Of a stretch of 64,000 nucleotides of DNA, positions 33,455-44,711 are shown piece by piece (positions within the stretch are counted from its first letter, which is position 1; every line of letters begins with the position of its first letter). The notes under the pieces were generated by a model. The model made no database searches, was not told where the DNA came from, and saw nothing but the letters and a program-made list of their open reading frames with translations. Position numbers and translations under genes: made by a program. Origin of the DNA: Paramacrobiotus metropolitanus (lineage: Eukaryota > Tardigrada > Eutardigrada > Parachela > Macrobiotidae); NCBI RefSeq assembly GCF_019649055.1, contig NW_026570257.1:248001-312000 (forward strand), written 5' to 3'.

Positions 33455-36400
33455 ATGCATCCCTTTCGAAGACCGAGAGGCAGCGCTTGGGGACACAATA
33501 ACGGCACTACAGTGATCGTTCGTCGACCAAACGGCGAACCCTGGCTGGGATACGTTCAGAACATCGATGGAGAGCAAATGTTTATTGACTTCAACTGCCG
33601 GTCAGTTCCCCCTTGCTGGATTAATTCACGTTATCTCTGGATGCACCTTCATCTGGATGAATCCGAGAGGAATGAAGTCGATAGAATAATTACAGAAGAT
33701 GGCGACTTGGAAATATTAGTAGCACTGCGCAATATTGACGACGGACCGTACATTTTTCGGTCAGCCCGGCTCATTGCACCAACGACTAAACTGGGAATGT
33801 TTTATATCGTTGTGGATCATCTTGGGTCTTCTTACCGCATGATTGCTCATTTATGGCAAATAGCCCCAGCCACCACGTTCGATGAACCTTCACTGTTCGA
33901 ACAAACCAGTGGCAGAATATATTATCAGAAATTCACAATCCCAGTACAGGATGCCAGCCACATGAACGTTCTCAATCTGCAAGCGATGTGTGAAGTTATT
34001 GACGGCGCTACAGCTAAGCTAGTGGACGATGTTCTGACCTATTGCTATGACCAGGAGATTGCCTTTCGGTTTTGTGTGGGTCTCCACGCGAACGTGTTAA
34101 CAACTTAACACTGGTTGCGCTCAGTTGGTTGGGGACAATCACCGCCAGTCGACCTACTGGAGTCAAGATGACATGGATCTTGCCGTGGAAAGATATCTTG
34201 AGCACCCTACCCACCGAATGTGGACACCTATGCGCTGCATAATGGATTCTCCCTTTGAAGCACTTCCTGGTACGTGAAAGTACGAACATTAATAATTAAG
34301 CACGAAGATATACATATGTACATCACCAGCGCCCGAATGGAATTCAAGTGCGAATATATTACGTACCGGTAACTACGGCGCAACGCAGTCACTCGAATTT
34401 AAAAACTTGCGATAATTGTTTTGATAACTTACACGTTTCTGCAGAAATCACAGCCTAGCGTTATTGACATAGTGACATAAAAAATAAATAAGAATCAATT
34501 ATAAGGTATTTTACTTTGTATGTATATTTTATGTTCTATTATAACGGTATATACTCTGTCTTCAATATGCTATGGGTACATGCGAAGAATTACTAAAGCA
34601 AGATAGTACCGGTAATTCTCCTCTTCCATTTATACGTATACGGAGGCGTTGTTACATAATGTGATAGCGATTCTGCATTAGCCTGTACGTCTCCGTACGC
34701 CCCTGGAATTATTGATGTGGACGAACAAAAAGCAAGCAGGTCATCAGATTTTTGATTTTAGATTCAAAAATTCCCAGCTTGACACTATCTAACCTGGAGG
34801 AGATTTTGTTTCATCTAGACCTGCATTCTCAAGCAATAGCCAAGAGGTACGTACTTAAGCTTACACTAACTGGGACTAAAAATATGTGTGAATGATGGGC
34901 GCTGACAATTTTTAAGCTTTTGACGGCAGATTGGGAATATGATAACAACGTTTTGCGGTGGTGTAGCCAATTTACAACCAAACCTAGTAGGAAAGCAAGT
35001 AAACAGCATTGGGTTCGTTTTTCCAGGGTCTGTGGTTTATGGAATCTGCTACTCATTAATCCAACAGCCAGTCAGCATGTACTCATCAGCAGCTATCGGG
35101 TCCAGTTTCGCTATCCGAATAGCAGACCAGGTTACGACAGAACCTACCTATTTGCATGGTGCCTGGATCAAGCGTTGACCGCGGACACCGTCAGCATCAG
35201 TTTCGTTGGTATCCGCATGGAAGTCGAATTCGAGCACATAGTTCGCATCACGCAGGCCTTGATAACTGCCAAAAAGCTGCACGTCCTCCTTATCCACTTG
35301 AAGGGCGCTTCATCCATGTACGGCATTCAGAGCTGTTACCGCATAAACCAAGCCGGTGTTCGCGAACGCACACCTGCTCGCCTAGACGGCTACTTCAGTG
35401 AACTCCTCACTGTATGCCGGAAGTTGGTCGTCAGCAGTTACACTGTCAAAAATATTTCGGGCGAGATGGACACATTTATCATATTTAATGACCTCCCAGC
35501 GACTGAGAGGCCCTTTACACGTATACGAGCGGATGTCAGTAGCGCACCTGAAATAATTCCCTGTACTTGCTGCCGTTAGCCGGGCGGAGTTGGACGCTGT
35601 GGGCCTGTGGCCATACATGGTGCTTGTATTTGTACCGCGACAGATTTAGCCTTAAATTAACTCACAGATAAGAAGTGACTTGGATGTATAGCAGCAAATT
35701 CGGGCACATGGACGAAAACCACTTTTTTGCATCATTTTATTGCATTCTGTAGGCACATGATTTGTATACATTGATGGGAAAACCGTTTGTGTGCGCGCAA
35801 TATCCGGTTCCAGGGTTAGGAGGTAACGAAATTCCAAAAGTTTTAACGTTTTCCGGTGTACCAAAAGTCTCAGTATTTAACTCACCTCTTTCAAATTTTA
35901 CACGAAATTGCACTTTCTGTAAGCCAAAAGGTTGTTTTGACACGAAACTAGGTTTTATCATGTTTTTAAATTTCAAAATGACTTTAAAGAATTTTAAAAT
36001 TTATCTTATTAAAATTTATTTTAAAATCTTTAAATTTAATTTTAAATTTCAAAATGTATTTAAAATGGCAGAATGCTGGTTCCGTGCCAAACTTTACTGC
36101 ACTTCAAGGAAGAAGTAAGAGTAATACATCGATGTTCTACAATCAAAGTAATATGCGCTGCATTGCCGCAGCGTCATCCACCAGCCGGCAACAACACAAG
36201 TACATGGATTATTTAAATGCGCTACTGACATGCCCTCGTATTTCGATCTCGGAACTCCAGCGTCTTAAGCGCAGAGACCTCCAAATTGTGGTTTCTCGCT
36301 TTATTCTCCACTCAGCGGATACCGACAAGGAAATGGTGAGACGGTTTCTGGTAGCCGCCGAAGCCAGCTGTCCTCCCATCCCGGACGCGGTGTATGAGGA

Positions 36401-36774
36401 TGTCGAAAGCATATATCGCCGCTGGGTGGAGACGTTCTCTTATCCGGAAGAATGGGAAACAATTCGTCGATGTCTTAAACTGTAATCCAGTACAACGCGC
36501 ACATGCTTATGACGTCATAAAATAATGTTTAGTAATATCTGTACTTACAATTATCGCATAGATGGTAGCGGTGTATCGCTGCAGTGATTTCATCGAAAAT
36601 GCTCGTATTTAATCTGCTGTCTGCGCATGCAGGTATGGTGGGTTTAAGCCGGACGGAAGCGCGCTTGATTGGACAAATGTGGATTTGCGCAATTTGGATT
36701 TACGTTCGCTAAGCAAGCTGGCTGTTGCTAGCATCAATGTGGTGTTCTGTAAATCTGCAACATCGGATAAATAG
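33455..36774 (+). pseudogene. F-box-like family gene, copy 5 (full exon set, one frameshift, extra intron)
   Basis: Exons: 33455 to about 34271, 34762-34846 (85 nt), 35027-35534, 36261-36481 and 36633-36774. It starts MHPFRRPRGSAW. The F-box-like region is LSNLEEILFHLDLHSQAIAK, then RVCGLWNLLL. Exon 1 contains a short duplication near 34106 (AACTTAAC) and a lost base, which shift the frame; downstream the family sequence resumes (CAQLVGDN, then DSPFEALP before GTACGT). The middle exon is split by an intron at 35535-36260 that other copies lack; it contains a diverged PIF/Harbinger-like repeat. The last exon reads NLDLRSLSKLAVASINVVF and ends in TAG. Apart from the frameshift everything is open, so inactivation, if real, is recent. 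Confidence 0.7.
35670..36118. mobile_element. Diverged PIF/Harbinger-like element copy
   Basis: It shares long blocks with the left arm of 21970-22510, such as AAAACCGTTTGTG, GTGTACCAAAAGTCTC and the TTTTAAAATT-rich centre. The arms are shorter and more diverged. It lies wholly inside the extra intron of F-box-like copy 5. Confidence 0.6.
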
Positions 36775-37529
36775 ATTTCTTTTCAAATTAGAGTAACAAA
36801 ATAACGGAAATTATGCTTGTTAACGCTATGGATGTTTTAGCCACTATGGATGTTTTAGGTCTCTAACAGGAAATACTTTTTTCTTTTAATGATTACTGTA
36901 CTGTTTTTGCACTGCATGACATTATGAATGTTGGACTTGCAATATTGTAAACATCATCCTTTTGCTGTATTAATTTTGTTTTTGGTGTTCGGTCTAGAAT
37001 TTTCGGAGGAACTGTACCGGTTTCAAAGCATACCCTGTCTGTCTGCCGTATGCCGGTCTGCTGCGTTTTTTTTGCATTTGCTCAGTATTATGTGTACAAG
37101 TAGAGATTCCAGCCACAGTTTACACACATTCTGAGAAAGGTTCAAAAGCACAAAAAGCAAATCGTTTCAGTCAATGATTCTACTGCGTAATTGCCATTGA
37201 CCGCAGTACCAACGGTTGCCATTAGGAAGCTAAAGCGTACTTACTCATTGCTTCCCCTTTTATGACAGCATTGGTATTATCAGGTACAGATATACACTGC
37301 AAGAGACTGCTTTCTTAAATGCAGCACGGCGATTTTGGTTATTAATAACACGTTAGTATACTTGATTTGGCGTCGAACAGCCGGAGGAACGGAGAAATCA
37401 ATATTCCACATCGGTAATGCCAGAATTATTATTCTGTCACAATTATTTTACAAACTGCGCGCTTGTGTTTTGTAAATAATGCTGTGTAACTTTTCATCGC
37501 TACAGACTACAGTATATTTTTGAAGGTTT
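36775..37529. other. Intergenic stretch, no supported gene
   Basis: No convincing coding frame or repeat was recognised. Confidence 0.4.
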
Positions 37530-37705
37530 TATCCACGATCTGGGAGCGATGTGCAGTGTTATTGATCGTGCTGCAGCAAACCTAATTAACGGCGCCCTGA
37601 CTTATTACAAGCAGGAGATTGCCTTTCGATTTTGTGTGGGTCTTCACGCGAACGTGTTAACACTGGTCTGCGCTCAGGCGAGACGCGCAGCCACGAGTTT
37701 TTAAG
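37530..37705 (+). pseudogene. Fragment of F-box-like N-terminal exon
   Basis: The sequence reads MCSVIDRAAANLI, then QEIAFRFCVGLHANVLTLVC. It is closest to the matching part of copy 5 (nearly identical bases around FRFCVGLHANVL), and keeps the intact version of the site where copy 5 has its duplication. It ends abruptly on both sides: an isolated scrap of a recent duplicate. Confidence 0.75.
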
Positions 37706-38817
37706 GCAGAACATTTCTTTAGCTGTTCAAAGAGGTAATGCCGCTTCTGTTATTGGTACTGTTGAAAATGCTGTTATGTTTAAGTGAATCTGAACCTTGA
37801 TATTGTTATCGCGTTACGGAAATAAAACTTCAGAAAAAAAAACTTGTAACTCGGTGAAATCGGTTGCGCATCTTTAAGCCATGATATTGTTTCTTAATGA
37901 AAGCTAATGTTTTGGGATGGGTAAATGACTGCAGTTACTGTGACCTTTTTGATTTTTGCAACTTACACTGCTCTCCCATATAAAAACTGCTGTGTATCAT
38001 GCGGTTTTTTAAATATCACTCTGTCCAGCAGACTCCAGCTCGTTATCCGTTCAGTAAAATTAAAGTCACTCAGCATTGTTGGTAAAATATCAACAGATTT
38101 CATCAGTTTAGGCCAACGAAAGGTTGTGCAAAATTATCAGCGCTGCTTAAGTCTGTGGCGGTCGCCTTTTTGGTTGCCAACCGTTTCTTAGGTTTCTCAG
38201 GCGTCGGTTTCTTAGGCAAAGTTCCAGAAAGTTGCTGCTTGCAATTAAAGCAATACATAAGAACATTCGTCCATAAGTGCATTACCTGTACAGTGACACA
38301 CTATATACGAGGCGGTTGCCACAGGCAGCAGTTTCAAAAGCGATGCCAGGAAAACAAGTAAGGGATTGGATGGTCACAATAAATACCATCCTGGTGGCTA
38401 GGACATCGGAGCCCTACTTGCTGTTGACCTCTTAAGAATTTGCAGTCTCTTTGTGTTTGTTCGTATTGCTCTGCCTGAGCCGGTTGAATCATAAAACTGG
38501 CGCTTGCTTTGTGAGCAGCAGAAGTTATTCCAACTGTTTAAAGTAGCGTATGCAATATAACTGGGACTGAATGCAGTACCGTATTTTGCAAACTGAATTT
38601 TCTATGCCATTCAGTTAGTGCAGTTGCCGTTTTCGGAACTAGCTGGATAAAGCCGGGTGCGTTCTGCTTAATCCTTCGGTTGCGTTCTTTTCTGCTCTGT
38701 TTCAGTTTAATCCGAAAGACCATACCTTTTAACTTCCGTAGTGCAGTTTAACTTTATTATTATATTGTGGTAATCGACAGTTAAAAGTTTTAGTAAATAT
38801 CATCATTTGGTTTAGCA
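37706..38817. other. Intergenic stretch, no supported gene
   Basis: Frames such as 37925-38191 have no motif. 5' flank of F-box-like copy 6. Confidence 0.4.
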
Positions 38818-40176
38818 ATGTATCCGTTTCGTATGTTACATCGTAGTTCAGGGGCACAAAACCATGGGAACACTGTGTTGATCCACCGCGATAACGGTGA
38901 GTGGTGGTTGGGATATGTTCAAGATATTAACGGAGAAGAAATGCTCATCGACTTTGACTGCACCGCGATTCCCGCTTGTTGGATTCATTCCAGCCAGATT
39001 TATCCGCACCCGTATCTGGATAGTTACGACCAGGCAGCATCCATCGATGGTTTTATGCAGAAAACGGGAGGGTTCGCAATACAAGTGGCCCTGCGTCCTA
39101 ACGAGCACGTGCCATATGTATTTCGTCCAGCCCGTTTAGTTGTACCCATTGTTCGCCTGCGCATGTTTTGTGTCAGCATGGAAGATGATGTGTCGTGCCA
39201 CCACACAGTAGTTCACATGGGGCAGATTGCCGACAAAGCGCATCCTAGACGCTCTCTGTTTGATCAACTAAGAGGAATTTATTTTCGGAAGTTTATTGTC
39301 CCAGTAGCCGATCCCAGCATGTTTAATATCATGGGCGTGGATTTTGCGCATAGAATGATTGATCTGGCTGCAAAGAAACCAGTAACCGGCGGTCCCGACC
39401 GTTCGTATCTATACAACGAGCACGTCGCCTTCCGGTACCATGTGAGCATCGGCGAACGGGCGTTGAATTTCATTTGCTCACAGATCGACAGCGACTATCC
39501 CGAGGATGCTGCAAAATGAAATCTGGAAGACCTGACGAAAGCTTTTGAGGAAACTGTAAAGTGTTGCCGTATTCATTCAAGTCTGCCGCTGGAGAATGTT
39601 GTCCCGTGCGCACCGGATAGCGTTGATAAGAAGCAAATCCTTAACATGGGTAATGAATATGTCATGGGTATTGCTATTTCTTTGCCCTTCGCTCTTTATA
39701 TTGCTGTTTTTGAAAGAGTTAATTTAAAGCGTTTTAAAACTGCTACATGTTCTTTAGCGGCTCGACCAAGTTGCACCACAAAATTTGCATACAGATAAAT
39801 TCAGCAGCTCACGGGGTAGCGTGTCCACCAGGCGTTGACATGCGGTAGCAGTGTACACGCTGCAGATGCTGCTTTTCCGCACACAAACTCTGTGGTGCCA
39901 CTTGGTAGAGCCGCTACAGGATCAAAAATTGTTTGTCACTTCCGGTTGTCGTATTGCAATGCAGCATATTTGTTGTAAAACCACTAGTACGTAATACATA
40001 CTCGCGTATGCCTATATGTACGCGAAATACATAGTGTGAGTGACGATGAACCCGTTGAACTAGAGCTTAAAGGCTGTTGCGGTGGTTTCAGACGCGACGA
40101 TTGATAATCTGAAGCATCCAATTCTGACAGATATTCTTCTGCTTCTGGATCTGCATTCTCAAGCAATTGCAAAAAG
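38818..40176 (+). pseudogene. F-box-like family gene, copy 6 (3' exons missing in window)
   Basis: Exon 1 is 38818-39649, with ATG at MYPFRMLHRSSG and a phase-1 donor (ATGG, then GTAATG). One in-frame TGA at 39517 stands where the paralogs have a conserved Trp (as in AEWDDD, AHWSEG); the frame is open on both sides. Exon 2 is 40092-40176 (85 nt): LKHPILTDILLLLDLHSQAI, then a GTATCT donor. No middle or last exon follows before the giant retroelement begins at about 40.8 kb. The element may have landed in intron 2, which would place the remaining exons beyond 64 kb, or the gene is truncated. Confidence 0.65.
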
Positions 40177-40800
40177 GTATCTAATGCTAGATCCAGCAGT
40201 GATCCAGATACGGAGACCTAAACGGAATAGATCCCGTGGAAGCGAGCGATACGATATGGATCGCGAGCTATGCGGAAACACAAACGTCGCACCGTAAATC
40301 GCTGACTTTTAATAATATTGAAAGTCTGTGCAACAGAAAATCAACAAGTGATCGGCGCAGCTCGATCGTAAAACGTAGAGCCAATTCAACAGCGTGCAAC
40401 GCTGTGCAGCACGTGCTATGCCGCGCCCACTAATAAAGCGCAAGCCAATCAGAAGCGAGACACAACACAGACCGTAATCCAAAGGCGTAGCGCCTAGCGC
40501 CACTGGCGTGAACGCTAGTGAGGCCTCGTCTCACATGCCTCTGGGGGGATGCCGAGCTCCTGTGAGGCCCAACATACTCCCGAATCCACGAAAAGACGGT
40601 CGCCGGTGTCTGTGCGTGCTCGAAAACATCAAATTCTCTTATTCCATTTATCATATCACAACAATTCCATAAGGCACAATTCCATTTAATACGATATGAA
40701 TAAAGAGATCCAATTACAAAAATACTATCATAAAAACAGATCAACAGTTATAAGATCAACAAAAGTATTAATCAAAATGTAGACTAGGATCCTCCATTTC
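40177..40800. other. Junction region between F-box-like copy 6 and the giant retroelement
   Basis: It starts as intron 2 of copy 6. Around 40430-40620 the sequence is GC-richer, with CCAATCA and CGTAGCGCCTAGCGCC. No boundary repeat was identified; the first AAAGGTCA of the retroelement lies at about 40809. Confidence 0.4.
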
Positions 40801-40808
40801 TGACTCGT

Positions 40809-41300
40809 AAAGGTCACAGGTCCTGTCCACCGTTTTCTGCACTTTGGCCCATTCCGCTCTGTTGAGCAATTCCGCGCATCCGTAGTGCGACTTTTCATCA
40901 CAATCCGCTTGAGAATCTGGTGCGTATCAAGTACGACTTGAAATACTGCTTCAATCTTTGGAATAAGGTGCGTATCAATTGTACGACTTCAAAATGAGAT
41001 CCATAAAGGTCATGGAGGGACGTCATGTAGACAAGCGTAGTTCGCTTCCTCCCTAGTAAAGGTCATCCTTTGTTGAGATGATCCGTTGAGATGTGCGACT
41101 CGTTTTGGGTTAATGGTCCCAAAGGTCATGCGACTTGAATTCCGATACGGTGACTCTGTTGGGCAATTGATGATCCCAAAGGTCATCCCACTCGTCAAAG
41201 CTTCCATTAAAGGTCATGGAGGGACTTAGCCAATTTTCTGCGGCTTTCAAGCACTTCTTCGCTTGCCTCCCTGGTAAAACTTGCAGTTTGACCTTTCCGT
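40809..41300 (+). repeat. AAAGGTCA cluster in the retroelement tail
   Basis: Six exact plus-strand AAAGGTCA copies fall between 40809 and about 41218 (often followed by TGG, TCC or CGG), and one TGACCTTT near 41290. In this non-coding tail they run antisense to the element, unlike most copies in its coding part. Confidence 0.85.
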
Positions 41301-41336
41301 CGCACATCCAACTTCAGTATGCCTCGAGCGGCCAGA

Positions 41337-41812
41337 GTGCCGGCAAGTTTACCGTAGCATCTCTGATGGGGCCGGCTAGTTACCGCATTAAGTTTACCCC
41401 ATGAAATTTCCACATTTAATCTTTTACTCTTGTTCGCCGCCTGTGGCCCATGTCAATACGAGAAATCCGGCTCGATAACCGTAGTTTTTCTCGTTTCACC
41501 TTTAACACTGAATCGCTTAAGAAGAGTGCCGGCAGAGTTTACCGTAACAACTCTAATGAGGCCGGCTGGTTGCCGCATTAAGTTAACCTCATCAATATTC
41601 CACCTGTTGTCTTTCTCTTTTTCGCCGCTTGTGGCCCCGTTTCGTATTCAAGAGATCCGGCTTGATTACCGTAGTTTCTCTTGTCACTTTATAACACTGA
41701 ATCGCGTAAGGAGGAGAGCCGGCTAACTGCCGTAACTGCTCCCTTGGGGCCGGCTTTATAGACCGAATCAATTTCAACCCCAATAGTATTCCACATGATT
41801 TCTTTAGGCAAT
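41337..41812. repeat. ~190-bp tandem repeat, about 2.5 units
   Basis: Units begin near 41337, 41527 and 41717. Each has GCCGGC or GCCGGCT pairs flanking a short stem and the words ACCGTAG, CACTGAATCGC and TTCGCCGC. Units 1 and 2 are alike over their whole length; unit 3 stops after about 95 bases. It lies in the non-coding tail between the last accessory frame and the octamer cluster, perhaps as an RNA structure or a duplicated 3' element. Confidence 0.75.
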
Positions 41813-41969
41813 TCTGTGCTATAAATGCTGCAACCAACAAATACACAAATACAATTAATGTTAACATGTCAAATGTCACGCCCTTTATACAACACCGTTT
41901 TTCATTTTTGTGACGTACCGACAAAATGCCGTAGACGTCCTTTCAATAGTGTGATCCTAACGATCAGCA

Positions 41970-44711
41970 CTATTCCATTTCATTTGAATCGCCCTCACCA
42001 TCTCTTGGCGGGCGCTTCTTAGCACTTTCGGGTTGATTACGGTCAGATGTTCGATCGACTGGTTCAGTTGAGTCAACTTCCATGACCTTTGACGGGTCAA
42101 CTTCTCGCTGGCCACGACCTTTTCCTTGACGGCTCCGCTTGACCGCCTCAAGTCGATGACGCGCGTCATTTTCTTCAAGTCGCAGTCTTCGGTTATCAGG
42201 GTCTTCCGCCAATCGACGCTGCACGTCGGCGAGATTATCCCGCAGCTGTTGGTTTCGTATGCCGCGTCGTCCCATCTGGTTGGGAGCGCGTTCCGGACGT
42301 CGGTCGCTTTTCTTCACTAGGAATTCATCGATGTACGTTTCGATTCCGTCCACCGGTTCGACGTAGTCGCTTCCCAGAGAATCTTTGATCTTATTAATCC
42401 TTTCTTCAACTTGGGATGCATGGCGCTGTATCAAGTTGCCCTTTTCCATCCGTGTCTTACACTTCTTCAGCGCCTTGCGAGCCGTATGCGCTATGCTGAT
42501 GTGTTCCATCGGTTGTCCCAATTTAGCGACATGAGCTCGGAAGAACGGTGGAATGTCGTCCTTCATAGTGTTAGACACCAATTGATTCTGTGTCTTGTAA
42601 TGTGCCAATCTCGCAGCGAAGACCTTTTGCCCCATCCTTTTTGCGGCATAGTCCTTCGGATCTACCTGTAATCCGATCGACGCTCTCGCAGCTAACAACT
42701 TGAAAGCTGGATTCACATATCGTAAAACGAACTGGGCCACGTATTCTTGTCGTTCCGGATAGTCGCGATAATAAAATTGGGTCATCCCAATTGGATCCGT
42801 TGTATCCAGTGGCACATCCAGTAGGCTCAAATCGACCAAACTGTGTAACCCATTCCGTCTAATAGGGAGATAACAGTCCCGTGCCGAATCGCGGTGGATG
42901 AATAATCGACGAAAAATTCCCTTTTCTACTCCCTCTTTAATTTCTTTTGCGTAGCCCGAGTCAAGTAAGAATTGGCTCAACTGTCTCAGAATTGTGGCAA
43001 TTTTGTTGGCTTCGACCGAGTCCGATTCAAGTCCAAAGTATCGACAAATTTCGACCGTTTGCTCATCAGTATCAGTCGTCTTATATTCCATGTCAATGCT
43101 TTCAGGTTGTCGGTTATTAAATCTGGAGTTTAATCGCTGATCACCTTGGCGACGATTATCCGGTTCGCCTTGACCTTCCAGTCCACGTCGCTCTCCTGAC
43201 TCAGGCTGCGACGTTTCATTACTCGTCGGTGTAGCCGGTTGAAGGTCACTATCCAAAATCACGTTTCGTCGATGGGTCACGTTTTCTTGAGACGCTTCCA
43301 CAATCGAACGGGTTCCTTCCATCGCATCGTCCTCTTGTACGACGCTCACAATTGGATCCACGACGTGAACCATTGACTCCACCCGCTGATACTTTGGGGG
43401 TGAATCTTCCCGTTCGGTGCTTGATGACCTTTTACTTGAGCCCGAGTCAAAGGTCGCATAAAATGCAGCTCTCTGTTGCCATCTTTTATCCTGTGGGTCG
43501 GGTGTTCGATTCCGCGTTTGTTCGCGTCTTTTGTCCCATGACCTTTCAGATGTTGACATTCTGACATTGCGATTCCGGAATGCAACTCCCATCGGCACCT
43601 GATGTCCTTGCTTCTCGGGTTCTGTACGGAATGTCTCCGCACGCCGTTTCTCTTCACGTCCTCTTGTGGCTGCCAAGATCTTTGCCGTGTCGATTTTCCT
43701 CTGAACACTCGTTTCTGTTACTTCATTTCCATGGCGCACCCATCCTCTTCCGCCGCGGTAATCTCGGTCGCGAGAGTGTTCGCGTGACCTTTCACTGTGG
43801 TAGTCACGTGTCCTTTCACGAGAGTGTTCACGTGACCTTTCGCTCCGTCTTTCAGAAATCCGTTCATGTTCACGTGAATGTCCGCGTGACCTTTCTCTAT
43901 GCGGAGGCGATCGAGGTCGAATGAAACCTTCGTCCCGTTTAAAATTTCTGAGTGCTTGCAGCACATCGCTTTCGGTTCGGCGAGATTTACGTAGGTCATC
44001 CATACGTCTTTCGACTTCCTTCTTTATGTATGGTGCCGGCGCGAACCCGTCTTGCAGTCGTTTCTTCTCCCGCAACAGCATTTTGAATAACTCGTCTGAC
44101 ATAGCAGCTGGATCTTTCGTTAACGTTTCGATTTGTATGATGAGCGACTGTCGTACAAGTTGCATTTCGTCTTCATTAAGGCTGGCCATGCCCGTGGGTG
44201 CAGCTAAACCCGACGTACTGGGCAATGCTTCCCGTGCGGCCTGTTCACTTGCTCTTTTATTTTCCGCATTAATTTTCGCTCTGATTTCATCCTCCATTTG
44301 CTGAACACGCATCTTCTCTTGATCTTCTTCAAACTTCTTTCGATACGCGTCTGTTTGTGGACATTTCAACGGTTCCAAGGTGTCATCCCAACCAGGTTCG
44401 TTGTTTCGGATCGCTTCCCGATAACGATCCTCAAATAGCATTCGCTCTTCTACTGGGATGCTGCCGTAATTTCTTGCGCTTATGAGATTTCGAAAAACGT
44501 CCAAGTTCCCACGTTTGGCTTCCATGATCCCAACAAGCGTGACGACATGTGGGTCTTCCAGCTTGTGAATACAAGTGTAGCAAGGGAATTTCTTATCAAC
44601 CTTTTTGTTGTTCCGTAAACAGTCCGGACATTTTGGATTATAGCCCGTAAACTGATCGATGTCTGCCGCCATTCCCGAACGTTTAGGAGTGGCTTGACCT
44701 TTTTGTGCCAT
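41970..44711 (-). CDS. Retroelement accessory frame 2 (913 residues)
   Basis: An ATG-started open frame downstream of integrase. Near residues 34-56 there is a zinc-ribbon-like pair (CPDC, 14 residues, CYTC). A charged, coiled-coil-prone region follows (EEDQEKMRVQQMEDEIRAKI). Residues of about 265-330 are rich in Arg-Ser (SERSREHSRERTRDYHSERS), resembling the RS domains of splicing factors. The C-terminal half has alpha-helical, basic blocks (QLRDNLADVQRRLAEDPDNR). No signal peptide or membrane segment is visible, so it is not an obvious envelope. I do not recognise the family. Several octamers lie inside it, some of them building the RS-rich stretch. Nucleic-acid binding is inferred from composition. 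Confidence 0.6.
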   Translation of the reverse strand: MAQKGQATPKRSGMAADIDQFTGYNPKCPDCLRNNKKVDKKFPCYTCIHKLEDPHVVTLVGIMEAKRGNLDVFRNLISARNYGSIPVEERMLFEDRYREAIRNNEPGWDDTLEPLKCPQTDAYRKKFEEDQEKMRVQQMEDEIRAKINAENKRASEQAAREALPSTSGLAAPTGMASLNEDEMQLVRQSLIIQIETLTKDPAAMSDELFKMLLREKKRLQDGFAPAPYIKKEVERRMDDLRKSRRTESDVLQALRNFKRDEGFIRPRSPPHRERSRGHSREHERISERRSERSREHSRERTRDYHSERSREHSRDRDYRGGRGWVRHGNEVTETSVQRKIDTAKILAATRGREEKRRAETFRTEPEKQGHQVPMGVAFRNRNVRMSTSERSWDKRREQTRNRTPDPQDKRWQQRAAFYATFDSGSSKRSSSTEREDSPPKYQRVESMVHVVDPIVSVVQEDDAMEGTRSIVEASQENVTHRRNVILDSDLQPATPTSNETSQPESGERRGLEGQGEPDNRRQGDQRLNSRFNNRQPESIDMEYKTTDTDEQTVEICRYFGLESDSVEANKIATILRQLSQFLLDSGYAKEIKEGVEKGIFRRLFIHRDSARDCYLPIRRNGLHSLVDLSLLDVPLDTTDPIGMTQFYYRDYPERQEYVAQFVLRYVNPAFKLLAARASIGLQVDPKDYAAKRMGQKVFAARLAHYKTQNQLVSNTMKDDIPPFFRAHVAKLGQPMEHISIAHTARKALKKCKTRMEKGNLIQRHASQVEERINKIKDSLGSDYVEPVDGIETYIDEFLVKKSDRRPERAPNQMGRRGIRNQQLRDNLADVQRRLAEDPDNRRLRLEENDARHRLEAVKRSRQGKGRGQREVDPSKVMEVDSTEPVDRTSDRNQPESAKKRPPRDGEGDSNEME

